A stretch of DNA of 64,000 nucleotides. It comes from Acetobacter estunensis (GTDB lineage Bacteria; Pseudomonadota; Alphaproteobacteria; Acetobacterales; Acetobacteraceae). The stretch covers positions 1-64,000 of the forward strand of contig NZ_WOTH01000004.1 in NCBI RefSeq assembly GCF_011516945.1. Reading direction: 5' to 3'. Of the stretch, positions 38,525 through 48,670 are shown one piece after another (the first letter of the stretch is position 1; every line of letters starts with the position of its first letter). A program made the position numbers and the translations under genes. Under the pieces are notes generated by a model. It saw nothing but the letters and a program-made list of their open reading frames with translations, made no database searches and had not been told where the DNA came from.

Positions 38525-39448
38525 ATGAGAAACAAGTACCTGAAGGGAACAGCCAGATTGGCTGGTCTTGCTTCGGTGCTTCCACTGGCAGGATGTGACT
38601 GGGACATCCTGAACCCTAAGGGGCCGGTGGGAGACCAGCTCAAATTCCTGATCGTCGAGTCGGTGATCGCCATGCTCATTGTGGTTGTCCCGACAATCAT
38701 CATGGTATGCGTCTTCGCTTGGAAGTATCGGGCCTCCAATACGTCGGCCGAGTATCTGCCGAAGTGGAGTCATTCCAACAAAGTCGAGGCGATGATCTGG
38801 GGTGTTCCCACGCTGATCGTCATTTTCCTGGCGATCATCACCTACCAGACCTGCCACTCGCTGGACCCGTATCGTCCGCTTGATGCAGAGGCGAACACCA
38901 AACCGCTGGATGTCGAGGTTGTGGCGCTCGACTGGAAGTGGCTGTTCATCTATCCGACCGAGGGTATCGCCACGGTCAACCAGCTTGCTATTCCGGTGAA
39001 CACGCCGGTCCATTTCGTGATCACGTCCGATGCGGTGATGAATTCTTTCTTCATTCCGCAGCTCGGTTCCATGATCTACGCAATGGCGGGCATGCAGACG
39101 CAGCTCCATCTGATGGCGACCGAAGCGGGCGACTATCTGGGTGAATCTGCGAACTACAGCGGTCGCGGCTTCTCTGACATGAAGTTCCGCACGCTGGCCA
39201 TGCCGCAGGATCAGTATGCTGCATGGGTCGAGAAGGTGCGGGCTTCGTCCGACCAGCTCGACAACCCGACTTACGCCAAGCTGGCCGCGCCGAGCGAAGC
39301 TGAGCCGGTTCGTTACTTCTCTCACGTCGAGCCGAACCTCTTCGACGAGATCGTGGCGAAGTACAATAACGGCATGGTCATGGACAAGAGCACGGGCAAG
39401 ATGATCCACATCCAGTCCGCGATGTCCGACATGAACATGAAGGAGTAG
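38525..39448 (+). CDS. cyoA: Cytochrome bo3 ubiquinol oxidase subunit II
   Basis: Subunit II of the ubiquinol oxidase is anchored by two helices and has a periplasmic cupredoxin domain. The 307-residue protein has a lipobox LPLAGC, so Cys24 is the predicted lipidated N-terminus. Helices lie at about 48-72 and 92-112. The cupredoxin domain contains [13 protein letters not shown] and [13 protein letters not shown]. The cysteines and histidines that bind CuA in cytochrome c oxidases are absent, marking it as quinol-type. GAGGGACG precedes the ATG at 38525. It heads cyoABCD. Confidence 0.95.
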   Translation: MRNKYLKGTARLAGLASVLPLAGCDWDILNPKGPVGDQLKFLIVESVIAMLIVVVPTIIMVCVFAWKYRASNTSAEYLPKWSHSNKVEAMIWGVPTLIVIFLAIITYQTCHSLDPYRPLDAEANTKPLDVEVVALDWKWLFIYPTEGIATVNQLAIPVNTPVHFVITSDAVMNSFFIPQLGSMIYAMAGMQTQLHLMATEAGDYLGESANYSGRGFSDMKFRTLAMPQDQYAAWVEKVRASSDQLDNPTYAKLAAPSEAEPVRYFSHVEPNLFDEIVAKYNNGMVMDKSTGKMIHIQSAMSDMNMKE

Positions 39449-39455
39449 GATCCAA

Positions 39456-41447
39456 ATGCTAGGGAGATTATCATTCGCGGATATCCCGCTGGATGTGCCG
39501 ATCCTAGTCGGCACGTTCATGGGTGTCGCGATCGTGGGCATCGCCGTTCTCGGCCTGATCACGTATTACGGAAAATGGGGCTATCTCTGGAAAGAGTGGT
39601 TTACCAGCGTTGACCACAAGCGGCTGGCGGTGATGTACATCGTGCTGGCGCTCGTGGCCCTGTTCCGCGGTTTCGCGGACGCCATCATGATGCGTTCCCA
39701 GCTTGCGCTGGCATACGCGGGGAATCCCGGCTATTTGCCGCCCCATCACTACGATCAGATCTTCTCCGCTCACGGAACGATCATGATCTTCTTCCTGGCC
39801 ATGGCGTTCATGACCGGACTGTTCAACTTCATCGTGCCGCTTCAGATCGGTGCGCGTGACGTGGCCTTCCCGTTCCTGAACAACCTGAGCTTCTGGATGA
39901 CGGCCGTTGCGTTCATTCTGGTGAACATTTCCCTGTTCATCGGTGAGTTCTCGCAGTGCGGCTGGCTGGCGTATCCGCCTCTGTCCGAGATGCAGTTCAG
40001 CCCCGGCGTCGGCGTCGATTACTATATCTGGGCCATCCAGATTTCAGGTGTCGGCACGCTGCTTACGGGTGTGAACTTCTTCGTCACCATCGTGAAGATG
40101 CGTGCGCCCGGCATGACCTGGATGAAGATGCCTGTGTTCACCTGGACGGCCCTGTGCTCGTCCGTGCTGATCATGGTCTCGTTCCCGGTCCTGACGGTGG
40201 CTGTCGCCCTGCTGGGTCTCGACCGCTATTTCGGCATGCACTTCTTCACCAATGATGGTGGCGGCAACCAGATGCTGTACCTCAACCTGATCTGGGCGTG
40301 GGGTCATCCGGAAGTCTACATTCTCATCATTCCGGCCTTCGGTGTGTTCTCGGAAGTGGTTCCCGCTTTCTCGGGCAAGCCGCTGTTCGGTTACGCGACG
40401 ATGGTCTATGCGACCTGCGCCATCATGGTGCTGTCGTTCGTCGTCTGGGTGCATCACTTCTTCACCATGGGTGCGGGTGCTGACGTCAATGCCTTCTTCG
40501 GCATCATGACGATGATCATCTCCATCCCGACGGGCGTTAAGCTCTTCAACTGGCTGTTCACGATGTACAAGGGCCGCGTGCAGTTTCACGCCACCATGTA
40601 CTGGGCCGTCGGCTTCATGATCACCTTCACGATCGGTGGTATGACCGGTGTGATGATGGCCATTCCGGCCGCCGACTTCGTTCTTCACAACAGTCTCTTC
40701 CTGATTGCTCACTTCCACAACGTCATCATCGGCGGTGTGTATTTCGGCTATATCTGTGGCATGAACTTCTGGTTCCCCAAGGTGTTCGGCTTCAAGCTGA
40801 ACGAAACATGGGGCAAGCGGGCGTTCTGGTTCTGGTTTGTCGGCTTCTACGTGGCCTTCATGCCGCTCTATGTTCTCGGCTTCGAGGGCATGACCCGTCG
40901 TCTGAACCACTACGACAATCCGGAATGGTATCCGTGGCTTCTGGTTGCCGAAGTCGGTGCGGTGCTGATCCTGTTCGGTATCGTTTGCCAGTTGACGCAG
41001 CTCTATGTCTCGGTTCGTGACCGTAATCTGGTCGAAAACCGTGATCTCACGGGTGATCCGTGGAACGGTCGTTCGCTCGAGTGGTCAACGTCCTCCCCGC
41101 CGCCGCCGTACAACTTCGCGATCGTGCCGCATGTGCATGAGCTCGATGCGTACTGGCACGACAAGGAGAACGGCATCGACACACGTCATGCGGGTGGGCC
41201 TTATCAGCCGATCCACATGCCGAAGAACACGGTTGGCGGTATTGCCGTTGGCGTGCTCAGCCTTGTGCTCGGTTTTGCAGCTGTCTGGTATATCTGGTGG
41301 CTTGCGGTCATCGCGCTTGTGGGCATCTTCGCAACGGTGATCGCACGCAGTGCGAACCAGGATGTGGATTACTACATCCCCGCCGAAGAGGTTGCCCGTA
41401 TCGAGAACGAGCACACCCGCAAACTCATGGCACAGGCGGCTGAGTAA
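39456..41447 (+). CDS. cyoB: Cytochrome bo3 ubiquinol oxidase subunit I
   Basis: This catalytic subunit houses heme b, heme o and CuB, reduces O2 to water and pumps protons. The 663-residue protein has about 15 membrane helices. It shows [13 protein letters not shown] with a heme-ligand histidine, [14 protein letters not shown] with the CuB His and cross-linked Tyr, VHHFFTMG with two CuB histidines, and [13 protein letters not shown] with the heme ligands. It lies 7 bases after cyoA and overlaps cyoC by one base. Confidence 0.97.
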   Translation: MLGRLSFADIPLDVPILVGTFMGVAIVGIAVLGLITYYGKWGYLWKEWFTSVDHKRLAVMYIVLALVALFRGFADAIMMRSQLALAYAGNPGYLPPHHYDQIFSAHGTIMIFFLAMAFMTGLFNFIVPLQIGARDVAFPFLNNLSFWMTAVAFILVNISLFIGEFSQCGWLAYPPLSEMQFSPGVGVDYYIWAIQISGVGTLLTGVNFFVTIVKMRAPGMTWMKMPVFTWTALCSSVLIMVSFPVLTVAVALLGLDRYFGMHFFTNDGGGNQMLYLNLIWAWGHPEVYILIIPAFGVFSEVVPAFSGKPLFGYATMVYATCAIMVLSFVVWVHHFFTMGAGADVNAFFGIMTMIISIPTGVKLFNWLFTMYKGRVQFHATMYWAVGFMITFTIGGMTGVMMAIPAADFVLHNSLFLIAHFHNVIIGGVYFGYICGMNFWFPKVFGFKLNETWGKRAFWFWFVGFYVAFMPLYVLGFEGMTRRLNHYDNPEWYPWLLVAEVGAVLILFGIVCQLTQLYVSVRDRNLVENRDLTGDPWNGRSLEWSTSSPPPPYNFAIVPHVHELDAYWHDKENGIDTRHAGGPYQPIHMPKNTVGGIAVGVLSLVLGFAAVWYIWWLAVIALVGIFATVIARSANQDVDYYIPAEEVARIENEHTRKLMAQAAE

Positions 41448-42052
41448 TGGCGCAAGACACAACTCTTAACGACGCGCACGCGGAGCACGAACACCACGAA
41501 CTTCCGACGGTGTTCGGGTTCTGGGTCTACCTGATGACGGACTGCATCATCTTCGGATCGCTGTTCGCCGTCTTCGCAGTCCTCCATGACCAGTTCAATG
41601 GAGGACCCACGGGCAAGGAACTGTTCGAGATTTCGGGGCTGGCGCTGGAAACGGCGCTCCTCTTGATCTCGAGCATCACCTATGGTTTCGGTATGATCGC
41701 GGCCCATAAAGGTCAGATCAAATCGGTCCAGATGTGGCTGGGCCTCACGTTCCTGCTTGGCCTTGGGTTCGTGTTCCTCGAAGTCCGTGAATTCGCCGGT
41801 ATGATTGCAGAGGGAGCCGGTCCGGACCGGAGCGCGTTCCTCTCGGCATTCTTCACGCTGGTTTCGACCCATGGTCTGCACGTTTCGTGTGGTCTGGTGT
41901 GGATCATCACGCTGATCGTGCAGCTCTCGGGCGTTTCCGCGATTTCCGAGCGCATGATGAACAAGCTCACCATGTTGAGCCTGTTCTGGCACTTCCTCGA
42001 CATCGTGTGGATCTGCGTGTTCACCTATGTCTATCTGGCGAGCATGATCTGA
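41447..42052 (+). CDS. cyoC: Cytochrome bo3 ubiquinol oxidase subunit III
   Basis: This five-helix subunit III is typical of quinol oxidases. The 201-residue protein has VFGFWVYLMTDCIIFGSLFAVF at the start of helix 1, ISSITYGFGMIAAH, STHGLHVSCGLVWI, and the closing WHFLDIVWICVFTYVYL, all family landmarks. It overlaps both cyoB and cyoD by a base, as expected for a tightly coupled operon. Confidence 0.95.
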   Translation: MAQDTTLNDAHAEHEHHELPTVFGFWVYLMTDCIIFGSLFAVFAVLHDQFNGGPTGKELFEISGLALETALLLISSITYGFGMIAAHKGQIKSVQMWLGLTFLLGLGFVFLEVREFAGMIAEGAGPDRSAFLSAFFTLVSTHGLHVSCGLVWIITLIVQLSGVSAISERMMNKLTMLSLFWHFLDIVWICVFTYVYLASMI

Positions 42053-42384
42053 TGAGTACTGACCATTCCGCCCATGAGGGCTCAAGCCATGGCAGTGTGA
42101 GCTCGTACGTTATCGGGTTCATTCTTGCCGTTGTTCTGACTGTCGCGTCGTTCATGATCGTGATGGGCCACAGCATGTCGCCTTCCGGCACGCTGACGGC
42201 CATCTCGGTGCTGGCTGCAGTTCAGGTGGTTGTTCACCTGATCTTCTTCCTGCACATGAACACGTCATCCGAGAACAAGTGGAACAACAACGTGTTCCTC
42301 TTCACACTGATGTTCGTGGCGATCTTCTTTGTCGGCACGATCTTCATCATGACGAACACCGCCGAACACATGATGTCTCGCTGA
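42052..42384 (+). CDS. cyoD: Cytochrome bo3 ubiquinol oxidase subunit IV
   Basis: The 110-residue small membrane subunit has three helices (SYVIGFILAVVLTVASFMIV, VLAAVQVVVHLIFFLHM, and VFLFTLMFVAIFFVGTIFIM). The ATG overlaps the cyoC stop (TGATG). It is the last gene of the operon: no cyoE heme o synthase or SURF1-like gene follows before the terminator, so heme O farnesyltransferase must be encoded elsewhere. Confidence 0.94.
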   Translation: MSTDHSAHEGSSHGSVSSYVIGFILAVVLTVASFMIVMGHSMSPSGTLTAISVLAAVQVVVHLIFFLHMNTSSENKWNNNVFLFTLMFVAIFFVGTIFIMTNTAEHMMSR

Positions 42385-42439
42385 CATCCTGCGTGGGCTG
42401 AAGCTGCTCTGGTGGCTTCAGTCGGTGCGATGATTGCGG

Positions 42440-42473
42440 AAAGCCCCTTGCCGGAAACGGTAAGGGGCTTTTT
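42440..42473 (+). terminator. Rho-independent terminator after cyoD
   Basis: AAAGCCCCTTGCC (42440-42452) pairs with GGTAAGGGGCTTT (42459-42471) with one mismatch; a T run follows. It ends the cyoABCD transcript. Confidence 0.9.
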
Positions 42474-42576
42474 CGTTTGTGAGATGTGCGCCGTTAAGGA
42501 TGGGTGTCTCGTTTGGAGCGGGCAGCCGTCAGAAATGGCCAGCCAAGTCGGGCAATCGGCTCCATGACTCAGTAAC

Positions 42577-42622
42577 AAAAAAGACGGAAGACCGACTGTT
42601 GCCAGCGGTCATTCCGTCCTTT
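42577..42622 (-). terminator. Rho-independent terminator after fdxA
   Basis: On the minus strand AAAGGACGGAATGACCG pairs with CGGTCTTCCGTCTTTTT, a 16-17 bp stem with one mismatch and an 11-base loop, followed by a T run. It lies downstream of fdxA, which is read leftward. Confidence 0.8.
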
Positions 42623-42692
42623 GTGGTTCTGTCGGCCTCTATGCAGAGAGCCTACGGAAAGTGTCCGATCACAGGAACCGGACGCCGGAAAA

Positions 42693-43025
42693 TCAGTCTT
42701 TCTGAGGCTCGGGAGACAGCATTGCCGCTTTGCCCGGCTTGTCTTTCCATTCCTCGGCGTCCGCCGGGGGCGTTCCCTTGCGGGTAATGTTGGGCCACGA
42801 TGCCGCATATTTGGCATTGACCTCGGCCCAGGCCGTGGAACGGTCATCACTGTCCGGGAAGATCGCTTCTGCCGGGCATTCCGGCTCACACACACCGCAG
42901 TCGATGCACTCGTCAGGGCTGATGACGAGGAAATTCTCGCCAGCGTAGAAGCAGTCCACCGGGCAGACTTCCACGCAATCCATGAACTTGCAGCGAATGC
43001 AGTTTTCAGTGACCACGTAGGCCAT
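42693..43025 (-). CDS. fdxA: Seven-iron ferredoxin FdxA
   Basis: This electron carrier binds one [3Fe-4S] and one [4Fe-4S] cluster. The 110-residue protein has cysteines at 9, 12, 17, 21, 25, 40, 43, 46 and 50. This is the same pattern, shifted by one, as in Azotobacter ferredoxin I. The C-terminal half ([19 protein letters not shown]) is typical of the alphaproteobacterial FdxA family. The ATG at 43025 is preceded by GGAG; an upstream ATG at 43031 gives two extra residues. It follows the helicase gene on the same strand, and the partner enzyme is not known. Confidence 0.95.
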   Translation of the reverse strand: MAYVVTENCIRCKFMDCVEVCPVDCFYAGENFLVISPDECIDCGVCEPECPAEAIFPDSDDRSTAWAEVNAKYAASWPNITRKGTPPADAEEWKDKPGKAAMLSPEPQKD

Positions 43026-43206
43026 CGTCATCTCCGATACTGTGGGCTCGACATGATGCCAGAGCCGGGTGGGCGCAGGCTGTCTCCTTGGACTCTTCCT
43101 CACGCTTGATGTGGGGGCACGTATGGGGCGGTTTGCAGGCAGACGCAAGGCCATGTTGAGGACAGGAGAGTCGCAATCCTCAAATGCCGGTCCGTGTCGC
43201 GCGTTG

Positions 43207-45783
43207 TCAGGCGGATTGGCGCGCCAGAAGCGGGGCGAGAGCGGAGAACGGACTGTCTTTCAGGCGCGCTGGCACCACCGGATGGGGGCGGTGCCGGGAA
43301 CGGCGAGGACGAGCGCGGGCCAGCATCCACACCGGCAGCGGCCCCGCCATGTCTTTGGATAATGGTCGGGGTGTCGAGAGATGCAACCCCAGAGCCTTGA
43401 GAATGGGCGGCACATCAGCGGTGCGGACGCCAAGCCATGGCGCGAAATCGGCACGTAGCGCCACATCATGACGTTGGGCGCGTTGGGCAAGATCATGGGT
43501 CAGTCGGTCCGCCATGTCGATCCGCAGGCGCACACCACCGCATACCGGCCAGCCAAGACGTTCCAGCAACGGAGAAAGGAAATCCCGCGCGATCACGGAT
43601 ACGGCGGCGGTTGGAGGGAGTTCCGGGACGTTTTCGCCAGTCTGCACGGCCAGCAGCAGGGCGCGCAGACGCAGGGGGCGAGGTTTGAGCAGGGCTGGAA
43701 GGTAAAGCTGCCCAAGACAGGTGCGCACGCCCAGTCGGCAGAGCGGGTGTCGGCCCGTCACGGGGAAACGGGCGCTCGCCTGTCCGCCGCCCTCCATCAT
43801 TTCGTGCAGGGCGCCCCGCGCTTCGGGGATGTTCATCGCCGCTGCCTGTATGCGGAAAAGAGGAGCCAGTTCACGCGCGATGAGATGGGCCATGAAGCGC
43901 TCAAGCCGGGTGCGGATCGTGTCACGCTGACGTGGGCTCAGAAGATCGTCACCGCAGGGCGCAACGGTGGGGCGCAGCACCTCCTGTCCGGCGCGCAACC
44001 GACCGATCACCACATCGTCCCAACTGATGTCTCCGGTGCCCTCATTCAGTCTGAACGCCGTATCGGGAGCATCGTGACAGGCTTGTACGCGGCGCGGGAT
44101 CTCGGTGCGCAGGGCACGTCGCGCCGCCCGGGCGAGTGTGGTGCGATCGGAAGAAGGCAGACTCGGATCGAGATGGAGCAGAAAGCCTTCCATGCGGCCA
44201 ACGGGGTGGCCTTCCACGATCACCTCGCCATCCGTCTTTACCGCGGAGAGCAGGGGCGCGTGCGCTTCGTTTTCCAGCAGGCGAATCAGGTGAGCCGAAC
44301 GGCGGTCCACGAAGCGTGCGGTCAGACGCTCGTGCAGCGCATCCGAAACCTTGTCCTCCACGGCGCGTGTGCGGTCCTGCCACATCGGCGCGTTGGCGAT
44401 CCACTGATCCCGGTTGGCGATGTAGGACCAGATGCGGATGCCGGCGAGACGCTGCATCAGCGTGTCCACATCGCCATCCACGCGGTCGAGACGGTCGAGC
44501 TGTTCCTTGAGCCATGCTGGCGGCAGGCGGCGTTGCTCGACGAGGAGATGGAACACGCGCGCGCAGAGCTGGGCGTGGCTGCGCTCCCCGAGCTTGCGGA
44601 AATCGGGGATCTGGCACGTCTCCCACAGCAGCTTTGTGCGGGAACGGGTGGAAGCCGCAGCGAGCGTGTCGGGATCGAGCACCAAAGCCCCAAGAATGAG
44701 GGCGTCGCTGGTGGGTTCGCTCGCTTGAAGCCCGCGCAGGGGCGGCGGACGGGAAAGACTGGCAAGGAGGGCGTGGGGGGACGAGAAATCGAGTTCGTCA
44801 TTGCGCCAGATCAGGCGTTCGAGCGGATCGAACTGATGGGTCTCGACCGCTTCGATGATGGGCTCCTCGATGGGAGGACATCGTCCTGTGGTGCCGAAGG
44901 TGCCGTCACGCGCCCCGCGTCCGGCGCGTCCGGCAATCTGCCCGATCTCTGCTGCGGTGAGAGGGCGGCGACGCCGACCGTCGAACTTGGACAGGCCCGC
45001 GAAGGCGACATGGGCGATGTCCATGTTCAGGCCCATGCCGATGGCGTCCGTCGCCACGAGATAATCCACCTCGCGGTTTTGATAGAGCGCCACCTGTGCG
45101 TTGCGCGTGCGGGGCGACATTTGCCCCATGACCACCGCACAGCCGCCACGCCGGGTGCGGATCAGTTCGGCGATGGCGTAAAGCTCGGCGGCAGAGAATG
45201 CGACAATGGCCGAACGCGCGGGAAGTTTGTCCAGCCGCATCGTCCCTGTGCAGGTGAGGGCGGACAGACGCGGGCGTGTGTCAATGGTGATGCCCGGCAG
45301 GAGGCGGCGCAGCAGGGGCGCTATGGTCTCCGCGCCAAGGAACAGGGTCTCTTCGCGCCCCCGGGCGTGCAGCAGGCGCGTGGTGAAGATATGTCCACGC
45401 TCCGGGTCCGCGCAGAGCTGGATTTCGTCCACGGCGAGAAACGCGACGGAGCGATCCACGGGCATAGCCTCGACCGTGCAGGAAAACCATTGCGCGTCGG
45501 GCGGGACGATCTTTTCCTCGCCGGTGATGAGCGCCACGCGCGACGCCCCCTTGAGGGCGACCATGCGCTCGTAGTTTTCACGCGCAAGCAGACGCAGGGG
45601 AAAGCCGATGATGCCGGAGGGATGGGCCAGCATCCGTTCGAGCGCGAAATGCGTCTTGCCGGTGTTGGTGGGGCCGAGAATGGCGTGAAGATGATGGTCC
45701 GCGTCGTGCCGGGGCATGACGAAGGACACATCGGCGTCCGCGGGCAGGCGAGCCGGAGGCGGGCGGGCAGGGAACCCTGTCAT
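43207..45783 (-). CDS. SUV3-like ATP-dependent RNA helicase
   Basis: This DExH-box helicase is related to mitochondrial SUV3, which works in RNA degradation. With the ATG at 45783 it has 858 residues. The Walker A motif GPTNTGKT is at 37-44. A DEIQ box (VDEIQLCAD) starts at 118. Motif VI appears as [21 protein letters not shown]3-type C-terminal domain and a basic tail ([13 protein letters not shown]) follow. Longer frames upstream to 45918 exist but lack family similarity. Bacterial copies are usually annotated as helicase or, wrongly, as disulfide oxidoreductase. It is divergent from the aminopeptidase gene and upstream of fdxA. Confidence 0.92.
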   Translation of the reverse strand: MTGFPARPPPARLPADADVSFVMPRHDADHHLHAILGPTNTGKTHFALERMLAHPSGIIGFPLRLLARENYERMVALKGASRVALITGEEKIVPPDAQWFSCTVEAMPVDRSVAFLAVDEIQLCADPERGHIFTTRLLHARGREETLFLGAETIAPLLRRLLPGITIDTRPRLSALTCTGTMRLDKLPARSAIVAFSAAELYAIAELIRTRRGGCAVVMGQMSPRTRNAQVALYQNREVDYLVATDAIGMGLNMDIAHVAFAGLSKFDGRRRRPLTAAEIGQIAGRAGRGARDGTFGTTGRCPPIEEPIIEAVETHQFDPLERLIWRNDELDFSSPHALLASLSRPPPLRGLQASEPTSDALILGALVLDPDTLAAASTRSRTKLLWETCQIPDFRKLGERSHAQLCARVFHLLVEQRRLPPAWLKEQLDRLDRVDGDVDTLMQRLAGIRIWSYIANRDQWIANAPMWQDRTRAVEDKVSDALHERLTARFVDRRSAHLIRLLENEAHAPLLSAVKTDGEVIVEGHPVGRMEGFLLHLDPSLPSSDRTTLARAARRALRTEIPRRVQACHDAPDTAFRLNEGTGDISWDDVVIGRLRAGQEVLRPTVAPCGDDLLSPRQRDTIRTRLERFMAHLIARELAPLFRIQAAAMNIPEARGALHEMMEGGGQASARFPVTGRHPLCRLGVRTCLGQLYLPALLKPRPLRLRALLLAVQTGENVPELPPTAAVSVIARDFLSPLLERLGWPVCGGVRLRIDMADRLTHDLAQRAQRHDVALRADFAPWLGVRTADVPPILKALGLHLSTPRPLSKDMAGPLPVWMLARARPRRSRHRPHPVVPARLKDSPFSALAPLLARQSA

Positions 45784-45911
45784 GACAATGATGGTCGGAC
45801 GGTTCCATGCCAAATGCAAGGCCCTGTTGGCGTTGTCAGGGCATTGCATCCGTACGGGTTCGGACGCAGCCTTGTTTTTATACGACATGCTCACGCGCAG
45901 GAGAGACGCAC

Positions 45912-47327
45912 ATGGCACGCAAGGGACTGGACTGCATCGTCACGACGGGGCGCGTGAAGGGAACGGTTGGGGTGGTGTACGGCGTGCGTGCGACGGATGA
46001 CGCGACCCTCGTGGCGCTGATCGGCAAAGCCGGTGCGGCGTTCGCACGGCGCACCGGGTTCACGGCAAAGCCGGGTGAACTGGCGCTGGTGCCCGATGCG
46101 TCGGGTGCTGTGGTCGGGCTGCTCGGGCTGCCCGAAGCGAAGCGGGTCGATCCGTTCGTCTTCGGTGGACTGCCCCGTGCACTGCCGGCGGGGCTGTGGC
46201 GGCTGGAACTGCCCAAGGATGTGAAACGGACCGACGCGGTGCTCGGGTTTGCCTTGGGGGCTTACCGCTACACTCTTGGCAAGGCGCCGGCGGAACTGGC
46301 GCGTCTGCATGAACCCAAGGCGGATGCGGCCACGCTGGAACTGGCGCAGTCCATCTGGCTGGGGCGCGATCTCATCAATATGCCCGCCAATCTGCTCGGG
46401 CCGTCCGAACTGGCGCAGGCGGCGGTGAAGGCGCTCGATCCGTTCGGCGCGAAGATACGGGTCGTCAAGGGCAAGACGCTGGAGGCGGAATACCCTCTGG
46501 TGGCCACCGTCGGACGGGGATCGGATCGTGGACCGCGCGTGGTGGTGGCGTCATGGGCGGGTTCGAAAGCACCCACCAATGCACCGCTGCTGTCGCTTGT
46601 GGGTAAGGGCGTGTGCTTCGATTCCGGTGGCTACGACATCAAACCCGCTTCGGGCATGTTGCGGATGAAGAAGGACATGGGCGGGGCCGCGACCGCGCTG
46701 GCGTTGGCGCGGCAGATCATGGCTCAGGATCTGCCCGTGCGGCTGGAAGTGCGACTTGGCTGTGTGGAAAATGCAGTTTCGGGATGCGCCATGCGACCGC
46801 TGGACGTGGTGACGGCCCGCAACGGGTTGACCGTGGAAATCGGCAACACGGACGCAGAAGGCCGTCTGGTGCTGGCCGACCTTCTGACTGAAGCCAGCGA
46901 GGCAAAGCCTGCGCTCCTGCTGGATGTCGCCACCCTTACGGGCGCGGCCCGCGTGGCGCTGGGGCCGGATATTCCGGTGATCTTCAGTCGTGACGACGGG
47001 GTGGCGGAAACTCTTCTTGCGGCCGGAATGCAAGTCTCCGACCCCTTGTGGCGTCTGCCGTTGTGGGATGGATACCGGGAATGGCTGAAGAGTTCAGTGG
47101 CCGACATGAATAATGTGTCATCTAAACCGTTTGCAGGGGCAGTAACGGCGGCATTGTTTCTTGATCGTTTTGTTGAGCCTGACGTGCGTTGGGTGCATAT
47201 CGACAGCTACGCTTGGAACGATGCGACACGGTCCGGACGGCCGGAAGGCGGGGAAATCCTTGGCTTACGGGCCGTTCTCGCCTCTTTGGGGCGCCTCGTG
47301 GGCGTGAACAGTTTATTAAATTCGTGA
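45912..47327 (+). CDS. M17 leucyl aminopeptidase family protein
   Basis: This cytosolic metallo-aminopeptidase removes N-terminal residues from peptides. The 471-residue protein has a divergent N-terminal domain (1-170). A complete catalytic domain follows: VGKGVCFDSGGYDIKPASGM with the metal-binding and catalytic residues, MKKDMGGAAT, and the M17 signature NTDAEGRLVLADLL. C-terminal features are KPFAGAVTAALFL and WVHIDSYAW. The ATG at 45912 follows GAGAGACG. It resembles the PepA/PepB group, and I leave the gene symbol open. Confidence 0.93.
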   Translation: MARKGLDCIVTTGRVKGTVGVVYGVRATDDATLVALIGKAGAAFARRTGFTAKPGELALVPDASGAVVGLLGLPEAKRVDPFVFGGLPRALPAGLWRLELPKDVKRTDAVLGFALGAYRYTLGKAPAELARLHEPKADAATLELAQSIWLGRDLINMPANLLGPSELAQAAVKALDPFGAKIRVVKGKTLEAEYPLVATVGRGSDRGPRVVVASWAGSKAPTNAPLLSLVGKGVCFDSGGYDIKPASGMLRMKKDMGGAATALALARQIMAQDLPVRLEVRLGCVENAVSGCAMRPLDVVTARNGLTVEIGNTDAEGRLVLADLLTEASEAKPALLLDVATLTGAARVALGPDIPVIFSRDDGVAETLLAAGMQVSDPLWRLPLWDGYREWLKSSVADMNNVSSKPFAGAVTAALFLDRFVEPDVRWVHIDSYAWNDATRSGRPEGGEILGLRAVLASLGRLVGVNSLLNS

Positions 47328-47435
47328 GAATAACGATTCCTCACCGCAACTATTGGATTGTTTCGGGTTTAAATCGGCCAAGGACAGGTTATATGTCCCG
47401 GCAAGCGAAATTCGAAGAGCCGGCGTAATCCGGCG

Positions 47436-47458
47436 GCAGGGCACATTGCGTGCCCTGC
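47436..47458 (+). terminator. Hairpin after the aminopeptidase gene
   Basis: GCAGGGCAC (47436-47444) and GTGCCCTGC (47450-47458) form a perfect 9-bp stem with a 5-base loop, followed by only TTTA. It may end the aminopeptidase transcript or be part of the marR leader, since marR starts 27 bases further on. Confidence 0.45.
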
Positions 47459-47484
47459 TTTAGGGCAAGCGGGGAATCGCAACG

Positions 47485-47907
47485 ATGGCACAGACCAGAA
47501 CGCTCAAGGCCGCCAAGGCCTCGGCAGTGAAGAACACCGATGTAGCAGACCAGTTGGTCAATACGCTGCGTGAGACGATGGTGTCTCTCGTGCGGCGCGA
47601 TGGGCCGGATCTTTCCGCGCGTCAGCTTGCGGTGTTCCTGACCTGCTATTTGCAGGAAGAGGGGCACACCGTGCGTGGTCTGGCCTCGGAATTGAACGTG
47701 TCCAAGCCCGCCATCACCCGCGCGCTCGATCGTCTCGGTGAACTGGATCTGGCGCGCCGCAAGGTGGACCCGCTGGACCGTCGCTCGGTGCTGGTGCAGC
47801 GCACGCTGAAGGGTGCGGCCTATCTGCGTGAGATCCGTTCCATCATGGGTGAGAGCGGTGCGAAGAAAGCGTCTTCCGAGACCCGGGCAGCCCGTCGCGC
47901 CGCCTGA
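47485..47907 (+). CDS. MarR-family transcriptional regulator
   Basis: The 140-residue protein has a winged helix-turn-helix: LSARQLAVFLTCYLQEEGHTV, RGLASELNVSKPAITRALDRL (recognition helix at about 73-90), then a wing with RRKVDPLDRRSVLVQRT. N- and C-terminal stretches are basic and Ala-rich. No effector-binding residues can be assigned. It stands alone between two hairpins, with no obvious divergently transcribed target except that the aminopeptidase lies upstream in the same direction. Confidence 0.88.
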   Translation: MAQTRTLKAAKASAVKNTDVADQLVNTLRETMVSLVRRDGPDLSARQLAVFLTCYLQEEGHTVRGLASELNVSKPAITRALDRLGELDLARRKVDPLDRRSVLVQRTLKGAAYLREIRSIMGESGAKKASSETRAARRAA

Positions 47908-47931
47908 TTTTTCTTCAGGGCGTATTTTGAA

Positions 47932-47962
47932 AAAGCCGCGTTCCCTTGGGCGCGGCTTTTTT
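47932..47962 (+). terminator. Rho-independent terminator after marR
   Basis: AAGCCGCG-type arm (47932-47940) and CGCGGCTTT (47951-47959) with a 10-base loop are followed by a run of T. It ends the marR transcript. Confidence 0.88.
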
Positions 47963-48126
47963 GTGCCGGGATAGAGCGGCAGGTCATCCATGCGCGGATG
48001 AACGTAGTGAAGGACGTCATGTTGCCGCAATGTCGTGGGATGAACCGACAGGGTCATGCGACGTTAGAGACGTGACATGACACGACAAGGTGTCCGGTCC
48101 GTATTGATTAAAACGGGAGTTTCCAC

Positions 48127-48576
48127 ATGCGTTTTGCTCCGATTGCCGCTGTTGCTGCGCTGTCGTTCGCATCCTTTGCCGCAGTTCCGGCTGCCATGGC
48201 GGCCGATACAATGGGAAGGCCCAGCGGCACCGTCACCATTCGCACCAAGTCGGCGGATGTGGGCGTGGGCTATACGTGGGGTGAAGCCACTCTGCGTTTT
48301 GCAGGTCACACCTATCGCTACAAGGTAACGGGCGGCCAGATCGCGGCTGTCGGGTTTTCCGAGGTCGTGAGCAAGGGTGAGGTTTACAACCTGCATCGCG
48401 CCGCCGACATGGCGGGCACATTTGCTCAGGCTGCGGGCGAAGCCACGCTGGGCAGCGGTCTCGGTGGCGGCGTGTATGAGAACAAGAATGGCGTGCGCCT
48501 GAAGATCGAAAGCTCGGCCAAAGGCGCGCGTCTTTCGGCTGGAGCGGGTGGCCTGACGTTCGAACAGATCAAGTAA
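48127..48576 (+). CDS. Small secreted protein, DUF1134/EipA-like
   Basis: The 149-residue protein has a clear signal peptide (FAPIAAVAALSFASFAAVPAAMA, cleavage near residue 26). The mature part is rich in Gly and short beta segments: VGVGYTWGEATLRFAGHTYRYKV, then GEVYNLHRAADMAGTF, ATLGSG, ENKNGVRLKIESSAKG. This pattern resembles the alphaproteobacterial DUF1134/EipA periplasmic family of envelope-integrity proteins, but I cannot confirm it without a profile search. It has its own terminator and no operon partner. Confidence 0.7.
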   Translation: MRFAPIAAVAALSFASFAAVPAAMAADTMGRPSGTVTIRTKSADVGVGYTWGEATLRFAGHTYRYKVTGGQIAAVGFSEVVSKGEVYNLHRAADMAGTFAQAAGEATLGSGLGGGVYENKNGVRLKIESSAKGARLSAGAGGLTFEQIK

Positions 48577-48605
48577 TCGGTTCGAACAGTTCTGAAAAAC
48601 GGAAC

Positions 48606-48641
48606 AACGGGTCGGAGCCTAAGGCTTCCGGCCCGTTTTTT
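48606..48641 (+). terminator. Rho-independent terminator after the secreted protein gene
   Basis: AACGGGTCGGAGCC (48606-48619) pairs with GGCTTCCGGCCCGTT (48623-48637), with one wobble and one bulge, followed by six T. Confidence 0.88.
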
Positions 48642-48670
48642 GTTTGTGCGGGTATCAAATAAAAGAGTGC

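Noticed and set aside
43468-45957. A very long open frame (over 800 codons) on the plus strand opposite the SUV3-like helicase
   Set aside because: It is antisense to a clearly recognisable helicase, its translation shows no known motif, and long antisense frames are expected in GC-rich DNA with strong third-position bias.
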